Shown here: one piece after another, positions 1 to 6,026 of the stretch | Layout of the letters: the number at the start of each line of letters is the position of its first letter | Position numbering within the stretch: the stretch's first letter is position 1 | Assembly: GCA_945872035.1 (NCBI GenBank) | Contig: CAMBYA010000136.1 | Coordinates: 1-6,703 of the forward strand | Direction: 5' to 3' | Source: Rhizobium sp. Q54 | GTDB taxonomy: Bacteria > Pseudomonadota > Alphaproteobacteria > SMXS01 | DNA: 6,703 nt | Made by a program: the position numbers and the translations under genes | Notes under the pieces: model-generated | Databases searched by the model: none | Told to the model about the DNA's origin: nothing | The model's input: only the letters and a program-made list of their open reading frames with translations

Positions 1-572
1 CTACCCTGTTCTGGGTCGATCCGGAGCGGCGCGGCGTCCTGCCGCTCCGCAGCTTCCACATCCCCAAGAGACTCGCGCGCACGGTCCGCTCGGACCATTT
101 CGACGTCTGGGTCAACCGGGCGTTCCAGGACGTTGTCCGGGGTTGCGCCGAGCCGACTCCGGAGCGGCCCTCGACGTGGATCAACGAGGAGATCTTGCGC
201 CTGTTCGTCGACCTCCATGAGCGCGGCGCGGCGCATTCGGTGGAATGCTGGCGCGGCGGCAGGCTGGTCGGTGGGCTATACGGCGTGTCGCTGGGCGGTG
301 CGTTCTTCGGCGAAAGCATGTTCTCGCGCGAACGGGACGCCAGCAAGGTAGCCCTTGTCCACCTGGTAGGGCGCATGATCGCCGGCGGCTACACCCTGCT
401 CGACACCCAGTTCGTCACCACGCATCTGTCGGGATTCGGCGCCATCGAGGTGCCGCGCACGGTCTATCACCGGCTGCTCGGACAGGCACTGTCGATCCAG
501 GGAAAGTTCCTGACGCTGCCGGTTCACATTCCCGGCGCGATGGCGTTGCAGTCGATCACCCAGACGTCATAG
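1..572 (+). CDS. aat: Leucyl/phenylalanyl-tRNA-protein transferase, 3' part (5' end outside window)
   Basis: Aat moves Leu or Phe from aminoacyl-tRNA onto proteins with N-terminal Lys or Arg, in the cytoplasm, marking them for ClpS/ClpAP degradation (family knowledge). The frame is open from base 3 and 189 residues are visible before the TAG at 570-572. It begins [15 protein letters not shown], equivalent to the W-SPDPR region of the E. coli enzyme, so only an N-terminal segment of some tens of residues is missing. Diagnostic motifs in order are FHIPKRLAR, the CA-to-TWINEE segment, [25 protein letters not shown] (bases 309-329), DASK, and [11 protein letters not shown]. The GESMFSR Glu and the DTQ Gln match residues implicated in catalysis in E. 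coli Aat. The internal TTG at 195 is not the real start, because conserved sequence continues upstream of it. The last 16 or so codons overlap the convergent DUF2155 gene. In related genomes accB/accC often lie upstream; that cannot be seen here. Confidence 0.96.
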   Translation, partial: TLFWVDPERRGVLPLRSFHIPKRLARTVRSDHFDVWVNRAFQDVVRGCAEPTPERPSTWINEEILRLFVDLHERGAAHSVECWRGGRLVGGLYGVSLGGAFFGESMFSRERDASKVALVHLVGRMIAGGYTLLDTQFVTTHLSGFGAIEVPRTVYHRLLGQALSIQGKFLTLPVHIPGAMALQSITQTS

Positions 573-964
573 ACGGGGTGCTCCAGCGCCGAGATCGCCG
601 GACTGGAGGCGAACATCCAGCCGCTGAACAGCTTCTTCTTTTCACCGTCCGGCTTGATGTCGGAGATTTCGAGGAACGCGTTCACTTCGGGCGTCTCTTC
701 CGGTGGCCGCTTCGAGCAAGTGCGCGGCGTGATCTCCAGCGACCCGAAGCGCAGCGGCTTGTTCATCGGCGCCCGGATATCGGTCACCCGCGCCGTGATC
801 TTGTCGACGCCGCGCAGGGTGACGATCTGGTCCTTGGGCGCGGCCGCCTCACGGCGTGCGAGGCCGGCCATGGCCTCGTCGGGATCCTCGGCCAGCGCCG
901 GTCCTGCCAGCACGCCGCACAACAGGCCCGCGGCGATCAGTCCCCTCGCCCGGACCGTCGTCAC
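524..964 (-). CDS. DUF2155 family secreted (periplasmic) protein
   Basis: This is a 146-residue protein of unknown biochemical function, assigned to DUF2155. The family-like core runs from about residue 48 ([13 protein letters not shown]) through [14 protein letters not shown] and [19 protein letters not shown] to YDVWVIDC near the C-terminus. The start chosen is the GTG at 964, which overlaps the mlaD stop codon in a 4-base GTGA junction, so the two are probably translationally coupled. From this start the N-terminus is a clear Sec signal peptide: basic VRAR, hydrophobic [13 protein letters not shown], and an ALA|ED cleavage site after residue 25. There is no convincing lipobox around Cys16. 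The mature part has two cysteines, one in PRTCSKRPP and one in WVIDC, which could form a periplasmic disulfide (inference). An upstream extension of the frame to 1405 only shadows mlaD. The role is unknown; the operon context suggests envelope or complex I-linked housekeeping. Confidence 0.9.
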   Translation of the reverse strand: MTTVRARGLIAAGLLCGVLAGPALAEDPDEAMAGLARREAAAPKDQIVTLRGVDKITARVTDIRAPMNKPLRFGSLEITPRTCSKRPPEETPEVNAFLEISDIKPDGEKKKLFSGWMFASSPAISALEHPVYDVWVIDCNAIAPGM

Positions 965-1461
965 GGCCCGGTTTCCGTCGCGGGCGCGGCCGCGTCGGCC
1001 TTGGGCGTTTCCTTGCCGCTGTCGGTGGAGCCGTAGATGAAGCGGCCGAGCAAGCCCATCAGGTCGACGGCGCCCTGGGTATAGCCGATCCGTCCGCCGT
1101 CCTTCAGCAGGTCCTCGGAGCCACCGGGCTCCAGGTTGACGTAGCTGCCGCCGAGCAGGCCGGCGGAGGCGACCTTGGCGGTGGTGTCGTCGGGCAGTTC
1201 CACGTCGGACTGGATACTCATCTCGATCACGGCCTGGTACGTCTTGGTGTCCAGGGTCTGTGCAGTGACCGTGCCGATCTTGATGCCGCTGATCTTTACG
1301 TCGGCGCCATTCGCCAGGTCGCCGACCTTGTCGAACGTCGCGCTGACGTGGTAGCCGCCGACCGGTCCGAGCTCGGTTCGCGAATAGGCGAAATACAGGA
1401 ACCATGCGGCGACGAGCAGCACGACGGCGCCGATCAATGTCTCAACGAGAGTGCCGCGCAT
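961..1461 (-). CDS. mlaD: MlaD-like MCE-domain phospholipid transport protein
   Basis: MlaD is the inner-membrane-anchored, periplasmic hexameric MCE ring of the Mla ABC system, which moves phospholipids between inner and outer membrane to maintain lipid asymmetry (family knowledge). The 166-residue product has one N-terminal membrane anchor, roughly residues 6-26 (TLIGAVVLLVAAWFLYFAYS). The MCE/MlaD domain follows at about 37-117, with the typical VSATFDKVGDLANGADVKI, GIKIGTV and LPDDTTAKVASAGLLGGSYV patterns. Next come a short helical GAVDLMGLLGRFIYGS segment and an Ala/Pro/Lys-rich tail. Length is normal for MlaD. The ATG at 1461 sits 30 bp after the NDUFA12 stop, with only a weak purine stretch (AAGGCG) upstream. 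The stop overlaps the GTG of the DUF2155 gene. No mlaE, mlaF, mlaC or mlaB is visible beside it, so its ABC partners must be elsewhere. Confidence 0.93.
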   Translation of the reverse strand: MRGTLVETLIGAVVLLVAAWFLYFAYSRTELGPVGGYHVSATFDKVGDLANGADVKISGIKIGTVTAQTLDTKTYQAVIEMSIQSDVELPDDTTAKVASAGLLGGSYVNLEPGGSEDLLKDGGRIGYTQGAVDLMGLLGRFIYGSTDSGKETPKADAAAPATETGP

Positions 1462-1491
1462 GAGTTATCGAGTCGCCTTGGTTGGGGGCGC

Positions 1492-1872
1492 CTATTCGGG
1501 ACGCCATGCCTCGTAATCGCCGGTCACCGCCACGCGCTCGCCCCGGGCGTTCAGGCTACCCGGCGGAAAGTAGGCGCCCGCGGTGCCCGTAAGGTTAGGA
1601 ACGTGTTCCTTCTCCCAAGGTTTCACCAGCGGCGGCTGTTTTGTCGGCGGCAGTTCGGCGGTGTGGTGCAGCCAGCGGTGCCACTCGGGCGGCACCCGCG
1701 ACGCCTCGATGACGCCGTTGTAAATCACCCAGCGGCGCTTGCCGGTCTTGTCCTGGTAATATTTGTTGCCCTGGTCGTCGTCGCCGACGGCCTGGCCGTG
1801 CAGCGCCGTGTGCAGCCAGGTGCCGACCGTCTGGCCGTTCCACCAGGTGAATACAGAGCTCAGGATACCCAT
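1492..1872 (-). CDS. NADH:ubiquinone oxidoreductase subunit NDUFA12 homologue
   Basis: This is a homologue of mitochondrial complex I accessory subunit NDUFA12 (B17.2), found in Alphaproteobacteria and associated with the peripheral arm of NADH dehydrogenase or its assembly (family knowledge). The 126-residue product shows the family signature: [15 protein letters not shown], then [12 protein letters not shown], then [21 protein letters not shown] and HRWLHH, followed by a Pro-rich tail. The ATG at 1872 was chosen because homologous sequence starts there ([12 protein letters not shown]). A longer frame reaches 1998, but the added residues are Arg/Gly/His-rich and look like non-coding sequence. 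The Shine-Dalgarno is weak (CGGAAAAG just upstream). It has no signal peptide or membrane segment. It is the first gene of the leftward set, followed by mlaD after 30 bp, so all three are probably cotranscribed from the 1873-2316 region. Confidence 0.94.
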   Translation of the reverse strand: MGILSSVFTWWNGQTVGTWLHTALHGQAVGDDDQGNKYYQDKTGKRRWVIYNGVIEASRVPPEWHRWLHHTAELPPTKQPPLVKPWEKEHVPNLTGTAGAYFPPGSLNARGERVAVTGDYEAWRPE

Positions 1873-2190
1873 GGCTTTTCCGTGCTGTTTCGTGCCGGGC
1901 GGAATATGGCACCCGCGTCCGGTGACGTCCAGCCCCGATGCTCGCGGCACCCGTCGTGCGTTTTCGCCGGGATGGCGGCCTCGTTGCGCCCCTGGCACAT
2001 GGATTTGCGTTGTAGCGATTTGTGAAAAACTTTTGTCAGTTCATTGTGATTCATCGCAAATTTTTTCCCTTGATTCGGGGATCGGCGGTTTTCCGGGCGG
2101 TTCCAGGTGAAAGCGCCAGGCTAAATCGTTGCAATCCACAACATTTGGTGTTTGCAAGGATATTTTTTCCGAAATGTAGCAAAATCGCGC

Positions 2191-2220
2191 TTGATACAGT
2201 CAAAACCCTGACCCTACCCT
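2191..2220 (+). promoter_or_regulatory. Candidate nrdJ promoter
   Basis: TTGATA at 2191-2196 matches the sigma-70 type -35 box at five of six positions. TACCCT at 2215-2220, after an 18-bp spacer, is a weak -10 box of the kind common in GC-rich Alphaproteobacteria. Transcription would start near 2227-2230, about 90 bp before the nrdJ ATG. The -10 lies inside the first NrdR-like box, which suits repression. This is assigned by eye only; other AT-rich hexamers nearby could serve instead. Confidence 0.35.
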
Positions 2221-2258
2221 TTGTGCTTCCAGCCCGCCCGCCACACTACATCTATGGC
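2211..2258 (+). promoter_or_regulatory. Tandem NrdR-box-like operator upstream of nrdJ
   Basis: Two 16-mers resemble the NrdR box (consensus about acaCwAtATaTwGtgt, from memory). ACCCTACCCTTTGTGC is at 2211-2226 and ACACTACATCTATGGC at 2243-2258. They match at roughly 10 and 11 of 16 positions. The second has a perfect left half and the first a good right half. Their starts are 32 bp apart, about three helical turns, the usual spacing for paired NrdR sites. NrdR is the ATP/dATP-sensing zinc-finger/ATP-cone repressor of ribonucleotide reductase genes, so position in front of nrdJ fits. Each box alone is weak; the spacing and context carry the call. Confidence 0.45.
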
Positions 2259-2304
2259 CAACAATGGCGGGCTTCTCCGATTTCCAAGGCCTAGTTAAGG
2301 GTTC

Positions 2305-2312
2305 AGGGGGAA
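2305..2312 (+). promoter_or_regulatory. Shine-Dalgarno of nrdJ
   Basis: AGGGGGAA ends 4 bases before the ATG at 2317. It is the best purine-rich ribosome binding site in the window and supports this start, which also gives the N-terminus expected for alphaproteobacterial NrdJ. Confidence 0.75.
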
Positions 2313-2316
2313 GTAC

Positions 2317-5300
2317 ATGCGAGTCGAACGCCGCTACACGACCGAAGGACAGTCGCCCTATGCCGGGATCGCCTTCCGCAAGGCCGTCAGCGAAATCCGT
2401 AATCCCAACGGATCGATCGTCTTCCGGCTGGACGACGTCGAGGTGCCCGAGGCATGGAGCCAGGTCGCCACCGACATCATCGCCCAGAAGTATTTCCGCA
2501 AGAAAGGCGTGCCGCTGGCCGCCTCGCCTGTCGCCGAGGACGGTGTGCCCGAATTCCTGTGGCGGCGCGAGCCGGCCGGCGATCCGGGCAATGTAGGCGA
2601 GACCAGCGCCAAGCAGGTGTTCGACCGGTTGGCCGGCGCATGGACCTACTGGGGCTGGAAGGGCGGCTATTTCGACAGCGCCGCCGATGCGCAGGCATTC
2701 CGCGACGAGCTGTGCTTCATGCTGGCCAGGCAGATGTGCGCGCCCAACTCGCCGCAATGGTTCAACACCGGCTTGCACTGGGCCTACGGCATCGATGGGC
2801 CGGCGCAGGGCCATTTCTACGTGGACCCGGCCACCGGCGAGGCGGTGCGCTCCGAGAGCGCCTATGAGCGGCCGCAGCCGCATGCCTGCTTCATCCAGGG
2901 CATCGCCGACGACCTGGTGAACGAGGGCGGCATCATGGACCTTTGGGTGCGCGAGGCGCGCCTGTTCAAATACGGCTCCGGCACCGGCACCAACTTCTCG
3001 CGCATCCGCGGCGAAGGCGAGAACCTGTCGGGCGGCGGCACCTCGTCGGGCCTGATGAGCTTCCTGAAGATCGGCGACCGTGCGGCCGGCGCCATCAAGT
3101 CGGGCGGCACGACGCGCCGGGCGGCCAAGATGGTCGTGGTCGACGTCGATCATCCCGACGTCGAGAAGTTCATCAACTGGAAGGTGATCGAGGAGCAGAA
3201 GGTCGCCGCGCTGGTGTCCGGCTCGCGCCTCGCCGAGAAGCACCTCAACCAGATCATCGCCGCCTGCGCCGCCCATGACGACCTGACCGTCGACGCCAGG
3301 TTCGATCCGAAGCAGAACAAGGACCTGAAGAAAGCGATCATCGGCGCCCGCAAGGCGATGATCCCCGAGAACTATGTCCAGCGGGTGATCGAGTTCGCGC
3401 GCCAGGGCTACACCAGCATCGACTTCCGCACCTACGACACCGACTGGGATTCGGAAGCCTACCTGACCGTGTCGGGCCAGAACTCCAACAACTCGGTGCG
3501 GGTCACCGATGAGTTCATGCAGGCGGTGGCGCGAGATTCCGACTGGAACCTGATCCGCCGCACCGACGGCAAGATCGCCGAGACGATCCCGGCCCGCCAG
3601 CTGTGGGACAGCATCGGCAACGCCGCCTGGGCCTGTGCCGATCCGGGCCTGCAGTTCCACACCACCATCAACGACTGGCACACCTGCAAGGCCTCGGGCG
3701 AGATCAACGCCAGCAATCCGTGCTCCGAGTACATGTTCCTCGATGACACGGCCTGCAACCTGGCGTCGCTGAACCTGATGACCTTCCTGAAGGCCAATGG
3801 CGACTTCGACGTCGAGAGCTACCAGCACGCCACGCGGCTGTGGACCGTAGTGCTGGAGATCTCGGTGCTGATGGCCCAGTTCCCATCCCGCGAGATCGCC
3901 GAGCTTAGCTACCGCTACCGCACGCTGGGCCTGGGCTACGCCAATATCGGCGGCCTGCTGATGGCGTCGGGCCTGTCCTATGACAGCACCGAGGGCCGCG
4001 CCCTGTGCGGTGCGATCACCGCGCTGATGACCGGCGTGTCCTATGCCACTTCGGCCGAGATGGCCGCCGAGCTGGGCCCCTTCCCCGGCTACGAGCCGAA
4101 CCGCGAGCACATGCTGCGGGTGATCCGCAACCATCGCCGCGCCGCGAAGGGCGAGGCGAAGGGTTACGAGGGCCTGAACACGCCGCCGGTGCCGCTCGAC
4201 ATCCAGGGTTGCCCGGATGCGGCGCTCGCCGAAGCCGCCGCCGACGCGTGGGACGAGGCACTGTTGCTGGGCGAGAAGCACGGCTACCGCAACGCCCAGG
4301 CGACGGTGATCGCGCCGACCGGCACCATCGGCCTGGTGATGGACTGCGACACAACCGGCATCGAGCCCGATTTCGCGCTGGTGAAGTTCAAGAAGCTGGC
4401 CGGCGGCGGCTATTTCAAGATCATCAACCAGATGGTGCCCGCCGCGCTGCGCAAGCTGGGCTACCAGGAGTTCGAGATCGTCGAGATCGTCGACTACGCG
4501 GTGGGCCACGGCAGCCTGAAGGACGCGCCCGGCGTCAATCACGAGACGCTGGCGGCCAAGGGCTTCGGCCCGCAGGAGATCGAGGCCATCGAGGAGAACC
4601 TGGCCAGCGCCTTCGACATCAAGTTCGCGTTCAACAAGTTCACCCTGGGCGAGGCCTTCTGCCGCCACGGCCTGGGCTTCACGGCCGAGCAGCTCGACGA
4701 TTTCGGCTTCGACATGCTGGCCGAGCTGGGCTTCAGCAAGGCGGACATCGACGCGGCCAACCTGCATGTCTGCGGCGCCATGACCCTGGAAGGCGCGCCG
4801 CGGCTGAAGGATGAGCACCTGCCGGTGTTCGACTGCGCCAATCCCTGCGGCCGAATCGGCAAGCGCTTCCTGTCGGTCGACAGCCACATCCGCATGATGG
4901 CCGCCGCCCAGCCGTTTATCTCGGGCGCCATTTCCAAGACCATCAACATGGCGGGCAACGCCACGGTGAAGGATTGCCTGAGCGCCTACGAGCTGTCGTG
5001 GCGGCTCGCGCTGAAGGCCAACGCGCTGTACCGCGACGGCTCCAAGCTGAGCCAGCCGCTCAGCTCGTCGCTGCTCGACGACGAGGACCTGGAGGACGAA
5101 GAGGTCGCCGTGGCGGCCGCCCCGGCCCCGGCGGTCGAGCGCATCGTCGAGCGCATCATCGAGAAGATCGCGCCCGCCGCCCGCGGCCGCCTGCCGCACC
5201 GCCGCAAGGGCTATACCCAGAAGGCCGTCGTCGGCGGCCACAAGGTGTATCTGCGCACCGGCGAGTACGACGACGGCCGGCTGGGCGAAATCTTCATCGA

Positions 5301-5958
5301 CATGCACAAGGAAGGCGCCGCCTTCCGGTCGCTGATGAACAACTTCGCCATCGCCATCTCCATCGGCCTGCAATATGGCGTGCCGCTGGAGGAGTATGTC
5401 GACGCCTTCACCTTCACCCGGTTCGAGCCGTCGGGCCTGGTCGAGGGCAACGACAGCATCAAGATGGCGACGTCGCTGCTCGACTACGTGTTCCGCGAAC
5501 TGGCCGTGTCCTACCTCAGCCGCTACGACCTGGCGCATGTGGAGCCGCACGAGACCCGCTTCGACGCGCTCGGCAAGGGCCAGACCGAAGGCGAGGACCC
5601 CGCCGAGCGGCCGTCCACCACGCAGCAGACCATCGCCGCGATCCGCGAGGTCGCGTCGTCCGGCTACGTCCGCAACAAGCTGACGGTGGTCGAGGGCGGC
5701 ATGACCGCGAAGAAGGAAACGGTCGCCCGCTCGGTGGTGATCGAGCGCGCCAGCGACATCGCCGTCGGCCAGACCGGCGACGCCCTGCTGCTGACCCGCG
5801 CCGAAGCCGTCATGACAGCGACCGTCGAGCTGGCCAAGGAAGCCCGCATGAAGGGCTACGAAGGCGACGCCTGCGGCGACTGCGGCAATTTCACCCTGGT
5901 CCGCAACGGCACCTGCATGAAGTGCAACACGTGTGGAGGAACCAGCGGCTGTTCGTAA
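2317..5958 (+). CDS. nrdJ: Class II adenosylcobalamin-dependent ribonucleoside-diphosphate reductase
   Basis: NrdJ reduces ribonucleoside diphosphates to deoxyribonucleotides in the cytoplasm, generating its thiyl radical from adenosylcobalamin, so it needs neither oxygen nor a second radical subunit (family knowledge). The product is 1213 residues, full length for the long alphaproteobacterial type. Catalytic landmarks are all present: Cys191 (PHACFIQ), the thiyl-radical site N467-P-C469-S-E471, and its redox partner Cys480. The 469/480 spacing equals the 11 residues of the Thermotoga enzyme. Other landmarks are [10 protein letters not shown] (from 219), the LSGGGTSSG loop (about 239-247), the [12 protein letters not shown] segment, and the APTGTIG phosphate-binding loop (666-672). 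A segment at about 300-380 looks like an insertion relative to shorter NrdJ proteins. No N-terminal ATP-cone is apparent. After an acidic/helical linker (about 920-957) comes a TSCPD-like domain (about 958-1045). The C-terminus carries Cys1186, 1189, 1200, 1203, 1206 and 1212, a zinc ribbon plus redox-active tail. Flanked by candidate NrdR boxes and its own terminator, it is probably monocistronic. Confidence 0.98.
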   Translation: MRVERRYTTEGQSPYAGIAFRKAVSEIRNPNGSIVFRLDDVEVPEAWSQVATDIIAQKYFRKKGVPLAASPVAEDGVPEFLWRREPAGDPGNVGETSAKQVFDRLAGAWTYWGWKGGYFDSAADAQAFRDELCFMLARQMCAPNSPQWFNTGLHWAYGIDGPAQGHFYVDPATGEAVRSESAYERPQPHACFIQGIADDLVNEGGIMDLWVREARLFKYGSGTGTNFSRIRGEGENLSGGGTSSGLMSFLKIGDRAAGAIKSGGTTRRAAKMVVVDVDHPDVEKFINWKVIEEQKVAALVSGSRLAEKHLNQIIAACAAHDDLTVDARFDPKQNKDLKKAIIGARKAMIPENYVQRVIEFARQGYTSIDFRTYDTDWDSEAYLTVSGQNSNNSVRVTDEFMQAVARDSDWNLIRRTDGKIAETIPARQLWDSIGNAAWACADPGLQFHTTINDWHTCKASGEINASNPCSEYMFLDDTACNLASLNLMTFLKANGDFDVESYQHATRLWTVVLEISVLMAQFPSREIAELSYRYRTLGLGYANIGGLLMASGLSYDSTEGRALCGAITALMTGVSYATSAEMAAELGPFPGYEPNREHMLRVIRNHRRAAKGEAKGYEGLNTPPVPLDIQGCPDAALAEAAADAWDEALLLGEKHGYRNAQATVIAPTGTIGLVMDCDTTGIEPDFALVKFKKLAGGGYFKIINQMVPAALRKLGYQEFEIVEIVDYAVGHGSLKDAPGVNHETLAAKGFGPQEIEAIEENLASAFDIKFAFNKFTLGEAFCRHGLGFTAEQLDDFGFDMLAELGFSKADIDAANLHVCGAMTLEGAPRLKDEHLPVFDCANPCGRIGKRFLSVDSHIRMMAAAQPFISGAISKTINMAGNATVKDCLSAYELSWRLALKANALYRDGSKLSQPLSSSLLDDEDLEDEEVAVAAAPAPAVERIVERIIEKIAPAARGRLPHRRKGYTQKAVVGGHKVYLRTGEYDDGRLGEIFIDMHKEGAAFRSLMNNFAIAISIGLQYGVPLEEYVDAFTFTRFEPSGLVEGNDSIKMATSLLDYVFRELAVSYLSRYDLAHVEPHETRFDALGKGQTEGEDPAERPSTTQQTIAAIREVASSGYVRNKLTVVEGGMTAKKETVARSVVIERASDIAVGQTGDALLLTRAEAVMTATVELAKEARMKGYEGDACGDCGNFTLVRNGTCMKCNTCGGTSGCS
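5134..5169 (+). repeat. 12-bp in-frame tandem repeat in the nrdJ linker
   Basis: GTCGAGCGCATC occurs twice back to back (5134-5145 and 5146-5157), followed by the degenerate copy ATCGAGAAGATC (5158-5169). In frame this encodes [12 protein letters not shown], residues 940-951 of NrdJ. It forms an amphipathic helix-like stretch in the variable linker between the catalytic barrel and the TSCPD-like domain. Being a multiple of three, copy-number change would keep the frame. Confidence 0.8.
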
Positions 5959-5978
5959 GCTGCTATTCGAGATAGGCT

Positions 5979-6018
5979 GAACATGGCCTCGGCATCTCGC
6001 CTGGGCCTGTTCTTTTTT
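5979..6018 (+). terminator. Intrinsic terminator of nrdJ
   Basis: GAACATGGCC (5979-5988) pairs with GGCCTGTTC (6004-6012), giving five plus four base pairs around one bulged T. A smaller inner stem, GGC/GCC around ATCTC, can also form. Six T residues follow at 6013-6018. The hairpin begins 21 bp after the nrdJ stop. Transcription of the next frame would need its own promoter or read-through. Confidence 0.8.
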
Positions 6019-6026
6019 GTGTATTT

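Larger units (their letters stand above)
1873..2316. other. Divergent intergenic region between NDUFA12 and nrdJ
   Basis: This 444-bp stretch holds no gene I can support. Bases 1873-2000 remain GC-rich and are probably the leader of the leftward operon. A small inverted repeat, GTGCC at 1892-1896 against GGCAC at 1909-1913, lies in that part and has no T-run. Bases 2010-2225 are clearly AT-richer than the flanking genes and must contain the promoters for both directions. The right part carries a candidate nrdJ promoter and NrdR-like boxes, listed separately. A leftward promoter is less clear: CTGACA on the minus strand around 2037-2042 is followed at a long spacing by a TACAAC-like element. 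No tRNA and no cobalamin riboswitch core could be found. Confidence 0.7.

Noticed and set aside
195..572. A separate 125-residue protein starting at the TTG at 195
   Set aside because: Conserved Aat sequence continues in the same frame upstream to the window edge, so this is only the C-terminal part of aat.
1873..1998. N-terminal extension of the NDUFA12 homologue to an upstream ATG
   Set aside because: The added residues are Arg/Gly/His-rich and unlike the family, whose homology begins at [12 protein letters not shown] (start 1872).
2090..2316. Cobalamin riboswitch in front of B12-dependent nrdJ
   Set aside because: GGTGAAAGCGCC at 2106-2117 briefly resembles part of the core, but the B12-box and the conserved GCAACTG-type core are missing and no suitable fold was seen. 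A covariance-model search would settle it.
2200..5550. A 1116-codon open frame on the minus strand, antisense to nrdJ
   Set aside because: It is codon-aligned with nrdJ, so a stop would need TTA, CTA or TCA in the sense frame, and nrdJ avoids those codons. The product is a low-complexity Ala/Gly/Arg/Val/Leu/His/Asp mix with no domain, while nrdJ is unmistakable.
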